From the NCBI GenBank assembly GCA_964569095.1, contig CAZMTB010000169.1:1-7755 (forward strand): a DNA stretch of 7,755 nt. Reading direction: 5' to 3'. Positions 1 to 5,236 of the stretch are shown here, in pieces. This DNA comes from JALWSI01 sp964569095 [NCBI: uncultured Aquificales bacterium]. GTDB taxonomy: Bacteria > Thermosulfidibacterota > Thermosulfidibacteria > Thermosulfidibacterales. The notes beneath the pieces are model-generated. The model was not told the DNA's origin. It made no database searches and saw only the letters and a list, made by a program, of their open reading frames with translations. The first letter of the stretch is position 1. The number at the start of each line of letters is the position of its first letter. A program made the position numbers and the translations under genes.

Positions 1-441
1 CTCTTCTTCGTTGCTGTTCCTGGAGATTCTCTTCATTCCTCTCCAGTAGCCTACGGGGAAGAACCCTCGTTGGGCACTTCCCAGGAAGAGGAGCATCCTG
101 TCTCCCACCCGTGGTGCGGCGTTTGTCACCCCTGGCACGTAGAGGTTGTGATTGCCCAGATGGCCTCCGGGGATCCACACCTCTACCTTCGAAGTCCTCT
201 TTCTGCCCTTGAGCATGCGGGTGACCTCAAAGGTGTAGACGAGGTTGGGTGACGAAGGGTCTTCTTTCACGGCGATGCATCGTGCCTCTACCACCTTTGA
301 TGCTCTCGTGGTTAGCCCCTTCAGGTTTAGGTCGGGGGCTAGCATGGTTGCCTGTGCGGCTGTTCCGAGTAGGTAGAGAGGGAGAACGGCCATCCAAAGG
401 ACGGTCTTGCCGAGCGTTAGAACCACCGTTCTCCCTTTCAC
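1..441 (-). CDS. Exported protein of unknown function, N-terminal 147 residues (runs off the left edge)
   Basis: This reading frame starts at GTG (439-441) and stays open for 147 codons to the window edge, so the C-terminus is not seen. The start is supported by an AAGGAGG Shine-Dalgarno 8 bases upstream. Residues 1-31 form a signal peptide: basic start (VKGR), hydrophobic core, and an A-Q-A cleavage site before Thr32. The mature part has the pattern of a common but uncharacterised exported family. It begins with a 'vaeGrV'-like strand (SKVVEARCIAVKE, 48-60) and a 'vTrmLKG' turn (73-79). A beta strand with a Pro-Gly-Gly turn follows (VEVWIPGGHLG, 86-96), and then a 'VGDRMLLFLG' segment (112-121). 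I recognise this layout from memory of hypothetical secreted proteins; no enzymatic motif is visible. It is the last visible gene of the left-hand operon, 24 bases after the preceding stop. Confidence is high for a real exported protein and low for any function. Confidence 0.8.
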   Translation of the reverse strand, partial: MKGRTVVLTLGKTVLWMAVLPLYLLGTAAQATMLAPDLNLKGLTTRASKVVEARCIAVKEDPSSPNLVYTFEVTRMLKGRKRTSKVEVWIPGGHLGNHNLYVPGVTNAAPRVGDRMLLFLGSAQRGFFPVGYWRGMKRISRNSNEEE

Positions 442-465
442 TCTTTCTCCCTCCTTCTTACCACA

Positions 466-843
466 TTACCAGACCTGGCGCCCTATGTAGGCAAACGAGC
501 CCGCTACACCACTGCCGCTGACGTAGAAGTCGTAGATGGGCTTGCCGGTGAGCGAGTCATTACCCACGTACTGACCGTAGAAGTAGGCCGGAAGCATACT
601 TCCGTCTGCGTAAGTGACAGTTTTGGGTCCTGCCGAATCCACGGTGTAAGCAAATATGTCTCCTACTGGGTCGTAGGTGAAGATGAGCATAGCGCCGAAG
701 TTATCCACATTGGTGATCTCGTACCCTACTGCCCCTCCGGGATCGGGCCAATAGCACATGAAAGTTTGTGCTATTGAGGTACTGGCAAAGGCCATGGCTC
801 CCACCACGCAGATAGCAGCGCAGAACAGTTTGAACTTCTTCAT
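466..843 (-). CDS. Small secreted protein of unknown function (125 aa)
   Basis: The product opens with a textbook Sec signal peptide: MKKFKLF, then a hydrophobic core over residues 8-20, and likely cleavage after Ala25 (TSIA) or close by. The mature protein is about 100 residues, acidic, and rich in Gly, Tyr, Phe and Val, with alternating short strands (AMLIFTYDP 51-59, DIFAYTV 62-68, PAYFYGQYV 85-93, IYDFYVSG 103-110, SFAYIG 116-121). This suggests an all-beta fold with exposed aromatics. One cysteine (Cys30) remains after cleavage, so there is no internal disulfide. No family or catalytic motif was recognised. It lies 19 bases after the GspC-like gene and is preceded by an unusually complete Shine-Dalgarno, so it may be the most highly translated member of the operon. 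It could be a surface or periplasmic structural protein or a carbohydrate-binding module; neither can be shown here. Confidence 0.85.
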   Translation of the reverse strand: MKKFKLFCAAICVVGAMAFASTSIAQTFMCYWPDPGGAVGYEITNVDNFGAMLIFTYDPVGDIFAYTVDSAGPKTVTYADGSMLPAYFYGQYVGNDSLTGKPIYDFYVSGSGVAGSFAYIGRQVW

Positions 844-848
844 CTCGT

Positions 849-862
849 ATCACCTCCTTTCT
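849..862 (-). promoter_or_regulatory. Exceptionally complete ribosome-binding site for the 125-aa secreted protein
   Basis: Read on the minus strand this is AGAAAGGAGGTGAT, which is complementary over all 14 bases to the usual 3' end of bacterial 16S rRNA (ATCACCTCCTTTCT). The GGAGG core sits 9 bases before the ATG at 843. Other genes in this window have shorter matches of 4 to 7 bases. This predicts strong initiation on the secreted gene relative to its operon neighbours. Confidence 0.8.
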
Positions 863-1366
863 TTATTGGTCTCCTGTGTTGCCTGCGGGGTTAGGAATGC
901 TCTTGATCAACTCCATGATACCCCTTCTTACTTCTTCCTTGTGTTCGCTCAGATCTATCTCTCCGGGACCATACCTTCTCACTTCTGCTTCTGAGGTTTC
1001 GTTCCTTTTCTTCACCCTCTCCTTCTTTCCAGCAACTTCTTTGCCAACTCTACCTGCTGGTGCGGCTTCTACCGTTCCCCGCCTCAGCAGAAGGGTTTTC
1101 ACTTTCCCTCTGTATTTTAACAGTACCCGGTCCTTCTCCACCTTGTCAAGGATGTACCCTTCTATCTTCCCGCCCTCTTTCACCTGCTTTTTAGCTGTGC
1201 GGTTGTCCTCTCTCACCTCGAACAGGGCACTCTTATCCTTTCCGTAGATGATCACTCCCGAGAGAAAGAGGGTTTTATAAGAGGTTGCTGTGGAGTTGGA
1301 GAATGCCCAGCTTGGCCCCCCTCCCGTCATAAGAAGGGTTAGCAGGCAGATCGCTACTCCCCTCAT
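863..1366 (-). CDS. Exported protein with a GspC/PilP-like homology-region domain (167 aa)
   Basis: The start is the ATG at 1366 (MRGVAICLL...), chosen because AGAGGGG lies just upstream and a signal sequence begins there. The frame stays open to 1417, but that extension lies mostly inside the preceding gene and has no signal-like N-terminus. Residues 1-21 are a hydrophobic export signal ending SWA before Phe22. Residues 31-98 match the homology-region pattern of GspC (type II secretion) and PilP (type IV pili): a 'LxLSGVIxYGKDKSALFE' strand pair, then an 'xVKEGGKIEGYxLDKV' turn, then 'KDRVLLKYRGKVKTLLL'. In those families this small beta domain contacts the secretin in the periplasm. After it comes a very basic linker (about 102-131) and a charged C-terminal helix (140-156) ending in a Pro/Gly tail. 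Unlike typical GspC there is no PDZ domain. The gene starts 13 bases after the stop of the beta-helix gene, implying translational coupling. Assignment is by pattern only, and no other secretion gene is in view. Confidence 0.72.
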   Translation of the reverse strand: MRGVAICLLTLLMTGGGPSWAFSNSTATSYKTLFLSGVIIYGKDKSALFEVREDNRTAKKQVKEGGKIEGYILDKVEKDRVLLKYRGKVKTLLLRRGTVEAAPAGRVGKEVAGKKERVKKRNETSEAEVRRYGPGEIDLSEHKEEVRRGIMELIKSIPNPAGNTGDQ

Positions 1367-1379
1367 GTTCCCCTCTTTT

Positions 1380-4097
1380 TCATTGAATAGTGAATGTGCC
1401 CCAGGTGGTTCCTGCAACTCCGGATGTCTTGTCGTTCACCTTTGTGCAGGCGGTGGCGCTCCAATCTATCTCCCACCCTTTAAGGGCGTTCCAGGTGGTC
1501 TCGTCCAGGGAGAGCACCCAGCCGGCTATGTCGTACTCTTCCAGCACGACCAGACCAGTAGAGGTGGTTAGAAAGGCGTCTCCCTCTGCCACCTCCGATC
1601 CTCCCGGATAGGATAGGGCAAGGTGGAGATTGTAGCCTGCCACTCCCGAACTTGACTTTGGCAGGTACCACGCAAACACCAAGAGACCGTCTTGTGAGAG
1701 ATCACCGCTGTAGTGTCTCTCGGCTCCGTTGGGGGGGTACAGCTTCTCTATCCTCTCTGGGATGTACTCGTCTGCCCCCACGTCTGGTGCAGAGCCCAGT
1801 ACCCGTGGGTCTCCCTCAAAGTCGGTCTCGCCCATTCCGTCAACCCTTTCCCCACTGTCTCGCAAGGGAGAAGAGGCGGTTAGGTGGTAGTCTCCGTTTG
1901 CTGCGTCCACGAAACCCGGGTCTGAGTAGGTGTTGGTTGAGTCCAGGCTAGTGGATAGGTCAACCACGCTTTCGCTGAAGAAGTTGTTATGGCTAACCAC
2001 GAGGCCTTCGGGGGTCGCCTTCGAGTACAGCGATGCGAAGCCCGGTGGCACCCTTCCTGAGCCCCCGGAGGAGGTGGAGCCCAGGGATACGGCCACGTCG
2101 GTGCTCCCCGTTGAGGCCGAGGTTCTCCTGATGATGTTGTTCACGAAGATTCCAGAGGTGGTGCTGGAGGAGCCCGTTGGTATCACCAATCTCACCTGGT
2201 TCCCCGTTCCCGATGTGGCAGAGTTGCTCACAATGGTGTTGTTGATGAGTACCGCAGGCACACCGGTGGTGGAAGAGGTCGTGGAGATGCCCACTCCTCC
2301 TCCTTGGGGAGCGCTGTTTCCTGAGATCAGGTTGTTTATCAGTACCAGTGCCCCGGAGGCAGAGGGAGAGACCGCCACACCTCCACCACCTCCAGAGCTT
2401 GCGCTGTTTCCGGAGATGATGTTGTTAACCAGAGTGGTGGTTCCTCCGTTCACCATCACTCCCCCACCTGCTGGAGCGGTGTTGCCGCTTATGGTGTTGC
2501 TTATGGCGGTGACTTGCCCGGATGTGGCAATGGAGATCCCACCGCCCCCTTGGTTGGCCCTGTTGTTGTTGAGGGTGTTTCCGCTCAGAACCCCCTGGAT
2601 AGCGCCGGCAAAGCTTATTCCCCCGCCGCTGGTTGAGGCGGAGTTAGAGGATATGGTGTTGCTTCCTATGTTGACCACTCCCGAGCTTGAGGGGGAGTTG
2701 ACGGCTATGGCTCCTCCTGAGCTGGCCTGGTTAGAGGAGAGACTGTTTCCAGAGATGGTTATTCCTCCTCCTGAGGTACCAGAGGTTCCCGCTATGGATA
2801 TGAGAACCCCGCCTCCCATAGAGCCACCGTTGTTGCTGCTTATGGTGTTTCCACTCACCGATACCTGGTTGCCTCCGGCACTTATGGATAGACCGCCGCC
2901 TCCGGTGGTGGCAGCGTTACCGCTCATGGTGTTTCCGGAGATGATTACAGAGCCTCCACTGGTGCGGATGGGGGCTGCCGAAACGCCTCCCCCTTGGCCG
3001 GCGGAGTTGTTTTTCACGATGGTACTTGAGACGCTGATGTTGCCTGGGGTGGTGACGTTTATGCCTCCACCCTTGTTATTGCTGGAAGGTGCCTTACCAT
3101 TCTGGACGGTGATGCCGGTCACCGTGAAGTGGCTGTTGGTGTGGGCGGGGTTAGTGTCGGTTATGGTTAAGGTGCTCCCTTTCTGTCCTCCGTCCACGAT
3201 GATGCTTGAGGGGGAGGCGCCGCTGGCACCCTTGATGGTCAATGGCTGGTTGTCTCCATTGGTTGAGTCGTAGCTGAAGGGGCCGTTGTAGGTTCCTGGA
3301 TTCAGCACTATCTCGTCGGGTTTGCCGTTGTTGGCAGCGGCGTTCAGGGCATTCTGGAAGTCGTTTGAGTTGCTAACGGTGGTAGATACCCATCCGTTTG
3401 GCCCGGGAGTTGGTGGTGGCGGCGTTGGGGTGCCTCCTCCGCACTGGGGTATGGTGACGCTCACGGGATCGCTGAGCTCGGAGTTGTGGGTTCCGTCGCT
3501 TGCCGTTACGGCGAAGGTGTAGCTCTCTCCAGCCTCCACGTTGGTTATTGAGGCGCTGTTGGTCTTTACGGTTCCTATCTCGTAGAGCACGTCTCCAACC
3601 ATGTTGTAGACGGTGTAAGAGGTGGCTCCCGACACGCTGCACCAGTTCAGGTTCACCTTGTACTTGCAGTCTCCCAGGTCGGTTACAGAGGCATGCAGGT
3701 TACAAGGCGGCGTTAGGGCTGCGCCTCCACAGGGTGGTGCGTACACCATCACGATGTTGCTCTTCTCGGAGTTTCCCGTATCCCCGTGGGACTTCACGTA
3801 GAACCTGTACTGCTTATCGGGCTGTATGTTGGTGACATAAACCGAGGTGTAGGTGGTCTGGCCGAGGTAGTCGTCGTTGTCGGCGTTGTAGATGAGATAA
3901 CTCGTGGCTCCTGGCACGGCGTTCCAAGAGAGCTTTATCTTGTAGTGGCAGTCGCCTTCGTCCACCAAGGTTCCCGTAACGGTTGGGGGACTTAAGACAG
4001 TTCCACCACCGTCGTCGCAGGCGAGGGATAGGTTACTAACCCAGATTATTCCCAGGATTATCGCCGTGCTCGTCAGTATCTTCGCGAGTTTGCTCAT
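1380..4097 (-). CDS. Large exported FN3 / parallel beta-helix surface protein (905 aa)
   Basis: Residues 1-26 are a signal peptide (MSKLAKIL, hydrophobic core, then SLA before Cys27). Two fibronectin type III domains follow (about 37-120 and 128-218). A Pro-rich linker (221-235) leads into a right-handed parallel beta-helix of the pectate-lyase/NosD/Pmp type (about 236-712). The helix opens with the usual entry (DEIVLNPGTYNGPF, 261-274) and then has about ten Asn/Ser/Gly-rich units of the form N-T-I-S-x-N-x-A-x-x-G-G-G-I. Residues 721-778 carry the hallmark of the 'choice-of-anchor Q' segment that often ends such helices (DPGFVDAANGDYHLT, then DVGADEY). The last domain (779-905) looks Ig/FN3-like and ends TTWGTFTIQ. 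No catalytic residues can be assigned: it may bind or cleave polysaccharide, or act as an adhesin. There is no LPXTG or autotransporter barrel. Cys27 could be lipidated, but Ser at -3 is a poor lipobox. The gene has a strong AGGAGG site and its own promoter. Confidence 0.92.
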   Translation of the reverse strand: MSKLAKILTSTAIILGIIWVSNLSLACDDGGGTVLSPPTVTGTLVDEGDCHYKIKLSWNAVPGATSYLIYNADNDDYLGQTTYTSVYVTNIQPDKQYRFYVKSHGDTGNSEKSNIVMVYAPPCGGAALTPPCNLHASVTDLGDCKYKVNLNWCSVSGATSYTVYNMVGDVLYEIGTVKTNSASITNVEAGESYTFAVTASDGTHNSELSDPVSVTIPQCGGGTPTPPPPTPGPNGWVSTTVSNSNDFQNALNAAANNGKPDEIVLNPGTYNGPFSYDSTNGDNQPLTIKGASGASPSSIIVDGGQKGSTLTITDTNPAHTNSHFTVTGITVQNGKAPSSNNKGGGINVTTPGNISVSSTIVKNNSAGQGGGVSAAPIRTSGGSVIISGNTMSGNAATTGGGGLSISAGGNQVSVSGNTISSNNGGSMGGGVLISIAGTSGTSGGGITISGNSLSSNQASSGGAIAVNSPSSSGVVNIGSNTISSNSASTSGGGISFAGAIQGVLSGNTLNNNRANQGGGGISIATSGQVTAISNTISGNTAPAGGGVMVNGGTTTLVNNIISGNSASSGGGGGVAVSPSASGALVLINNLISGNSAPQGGGVGISTTSSTTGVPAVLINNTIVSNSATSGTGNQVRLVIPTGSSSTTSGIFVNNIIRRTSASTGSTDVAVSLGSTSSGGSGRVPPGFASLYSKATPEGLVVSHNNFFSESVVDLSTSLDSTNTYSDPGFVDAANGDYHLTASSPLRDSGERVDGMGETDFEGDPRVLGSAPDVGADEYIPERIEKLYPPNGAERHYSGDLSQDGLLVFAWYLPKSSSGVAGYNLHLALSYPGGSEVAEGDAFLTTSTGLVVLEEYDIAGWVLSLDETTWNALKGWEIDWSATACTKVNDKTSGVAGTTWGTFTIQ
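2202..3026 (-). repeat. Coding repeat array: about ten beta-helix units
   Basis: Residues 358-632 of the 905-aa protein repeat a unit of 25-34 residues. The N/S-T-I-x-x-N element begins at residues 358, 389, 417, 451, 480, 507, 534, 559, 589 and 620, each usually followed by A-x-x-G-G-G. The DNA is correspondingly repetitive, with recurring GGAAACACC-like and GGAGGAGG-like words read on the minus strand, though no two units are identical. The Asn positions are expected to form the inward asparagine ladder of the helix. A repetitive array of this kind is a natural site for unit gain and loss between strains. Confidence 0.8.
3444..3989 (-). repeat. Internal duplication: two cysteine-marked FN3 domains
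   Basis: The two FN3 domains of the 905-aa protein are clearly paralogous. GDCHYKIKLSW (48-58) aligns with GDCKYKVNLNW (142-152), spaced 94 residues apart, and both continue into a G-A-T-S-Y-x-x-Y-N strand. Each domain has a Cys in the early strand (Cys50, Cys144) and a Cys at its exit (PPCGG at Cys123, PQCGGG at Cys219). This suggests one conserved disulfide per domain. Cys132 and Cys153 are extra in the second copy and could pair with each other. Confidence 0.75.
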
Positions 4098-4147
4098 AAA
4101 ACCTCCTCTTCAACTTAGAATTGCAGAACAACACATCTTAAAGGATC

Positions 4148-4176
4148 AATGTAGGGGATAATGATTATTATTGCAA
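4148..4176 (-). promoter_or_regulatory. Sigma70-type promoter for the exported-protein operon
   Basis: On the minus strand a TTGCAA -35 element (4171-4176) and a TACATT -10 element (4148-4153) are separated by exactly 17 bases. Together they match 8 of the 12 consensus positions. The site lies 51 bases before the ATG of the 905-aa gene, in the only sizeable gap after lpxC, and the expected transcript start would be near 4140. It is the clearest promoter in the window. It is called from sequence alone, and the surrounding DNA is AT-rich, which raises the chance of a spurious match. Confidence 0.55.
4157..4175 (-). promoter_or_regulatory. Candidate Fur box overlapping the -35 and spacer
   Basis: The minus strand reads TGCAATAATAATCATTATC, matching 15 of 19 positions of the classical Fur box (GATAATGATAATCATTATC). 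The central 7-1-7 core matches 13 of 15. The site covers most of the -35 element and nearly all of the promoter spacer, where bound iron-loaded Fur would block RNA polymerase. This implies repression of the exported operon when iron is plentiful. Fur specificity varies among phyla and no fur gene is in view, so this is a candidate only. Confidence 0.45.
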
Positions 4177-4206
4177 CAAGGTTTTTCGACACTTTACTCT
4201 CTACAC

Positions 4207-4225
4207 GCCTTTAGCGAGCTAAGGC
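4207..4225 (-). other. Imperfect hairpin in the lpxC 3' region
   Basis: The minus strand GCCTTAGCTCGCTAAAGGC can fold into a stem of GCCTTAG with CTAAAGGC (one bulged A) and a 4-base loop, starting 33 bases after the lpxC stop. No run of U follows, so it is not a canonical intrinsic terminator. It may mark a processing or Rho-dependent end between lpxC and the exported operon, or be chance. Confidence 0.3.
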
Positions 4226-4257
4226 TCTGAAATTGCTTTGCCCAAGAGATCTGATCT

Positions 4258-5127
4258 TTACTGTTCTACCACCCCTATGCCGCTCTCTTTTGCCTCTTTG
4301 AGCGCTTGCAGAAACTTCACGTGGAGGGCGTGGCCTGCTTTGTGGGCCCTTACCTCTGCCTTCAGGGGCATGCCGAGCAGGGTTAGATCGCCTATGAGAT
4401 CGAGAAGCTTGTGTCTTACGGGTTCGTCCTCGAACCGGGTGGGTCCGTTGAGAACGCCGTCTTTTCCGATGACCACGGCGTTCCTGATGTTTCCTCCCCT
4501 GCCAAGTCCCCGCTTCAAGAGGTGGGCGATCTCTTCGTAGAAACAGTAGGTTCTGGCAGGGGCCACCTCTTCTACGAAGGAGCTCTCTCCCCTGCGGAAC
4601 CTGACCCTCTGGCTCTTCAGGAATGGATGGTCGTACTCGATGGCACACTCAGCCGAGAAGCCCCCGCTGTCCGGACATATCTCCACGAATCCGCCCTTCT
4701 CGTTCTCTACCCTCAGGCTGCCGGTTATGCGCAGGTATCTCCTCGGTTTATCCTGCACCCTTATCCCCTTCTCCATTATCCTGTCGGCAAACTCCTTGGC
4801 GCTGCCGTCGAGCCCGGGAATCTCGTCTCCCTCCACTTCAATCACGGCGTTGTCTATTCCAAGACCGTGGAGGGCCGAGAGAAGGTGCTCTACGGTGCGT
4901 ATGCTCACCCCTTGGTGTCCCACGGTGGTTGCGTTGGTTACGTCCACCACGTAGTCAACCGTGGCGGGAAAGGTGACCCCATCCTTCTCGAAACGTATTC
5001 CCGTATCCTCGGGGGCGGGGTGTATCACCACCCTGGAAGGCTTTCCCGTGTGTATGCCGTATCCTTTGATTTCTATCTCTTCTTCTACGGTCTGCTGGAG
5101 GTCGCTCTTCTTTGCCCGCTTCTTCAT
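4258..5127 (-). CDS. lpxC: UDP-3-O-acyl-N-acetylglucosamine deacetylase
   Basis: LpxC is the zinc-dependent cytoplasmic enzyme that removes the N-acetyl group from UDP-3-O-acyl-GlcNAc, the committed step of lipid A synthesis. The 289-residue length is close to that of other LpxC proteins. The N-terminal half has the KGYGIHTGKP substrate-loop motif (21-30) and TVEHLLSALHGLGIDN (78-93). The latter supplies zinc ligand His81 and the catalytic-base Glu80. PGLDGSA lies at 104-110. The C-terminal half has the family signature FEDEPVRHKLLDLIGDL (232-248), giving zinc ligands His239 and Asp243. The catalytic His266 sits in AHKAGHALH. All key residues are present, so the enzyme should be active. The start has a GGAGGGAG site 10 bases upstream. 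It follows pdxA after 109 bases. Its presence shows the host makes lipopolysaccharide or a related lipid A lipid. Confidence 0.97.
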   Translation of the reverse strand: MKKRAKKSDLQQTVEEEIEIKGYGIHTGKPSRVVIHPAPEDTGIRFEKDGVTFPATVDYVVDVTNATTVGHQGVSIRTVEHLLSALHGLGIDNAVIEVEGDEIPGLDGSAKEFADRIMEKGIRVQDKPRRYLRITGSLRVENEKGGFVEICPDSGGFSAECAIEYDHPFLKSQRVRFRRGESSFVEEVAPARTYCFYEEIAHLLKRGLGRGGNIRNAVVIGKDGVLNGPTRFEDEPVRHKLLDLIGDLTLLGMPLKAEVRAHKAGHALHVKFLQALKEAKESGIGVVEQ

Positions 5128-5236
5128 CTTCTCGAATCTCCCTCCTTCCCATTCTCTGAAGAGAGAGACTACCTTTTGAAGCGGGATGCCCTCAATGTGG
5201 TTTTTTTTCTATTGGAATCGATAGAGTGTGGTCTAA
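5128..5236. other. Intergenic leader between pdxA and lpxC
   Basis: This is the second-largest gap in the window, at 109 bases. Read in the direction of lpxC it holds an AT-rich start, a run of eight A (5201-5208), a weak 5-base-pair stem just before that run (TCTAT pairing with ATAGA), and the lpxC Shine-Dalgarno at its end. I see no convincing promoter, terminator, riboswitch or small ORF. Its length, compared with the overlapping or nearly touching genes upstream, leaves room for an lpxC-specific promoter that I cannot identify. Confidence 0.4.

Noticed and set aside
1367-1417. Longer start for the GspC-like gene (an extra 17 residues)
   Set aside because: The extension overlaps the end of the 905-aa gene and would place a non-hydrophobic stretch before the signal sequence. 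The ATG at 1366 has its own AGAGGGG site.
1930-3273. A 447-codon open frame on the plus strand
   Set aside because: It lies entirely antisense to the beta-helix repeats. Its protein is a monotonous Pro/Leu/Met-rich mirror of the Gly/Asn repeat codons, with no plausible ribosome-binding site and no domain.
4017-4019. Lipoprotein processing at Cys27 of the 905-aa protein
   Set aside because: The Cys follows S-L-A, so the -3 position is Ser rather than Leu/Val/Ile, and the lipobox is poor. Ordinary signal peptidase I cleavage next to this Cys is at least as likely, so no lipoprotein claim is made.
5195-5230. Possible intrinsic terminator around the T8/A8 run
   Set aside because: The only nearby stem is 5 AT-rich base pairs. 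In the lpxC direction it is followed by A rather than U, and on the plus strand the T run precedes the stem. It does not have terminator geometry.
5128-5236. A dedicated lpxC promoter
   Set aside because: I looked for paired -35/-10 elements with 16-18-base spacing. The best TTGAGG-like hexamer has no acceptable -10 partner. Absence of a consensus match does not exclude a divergent promoter.
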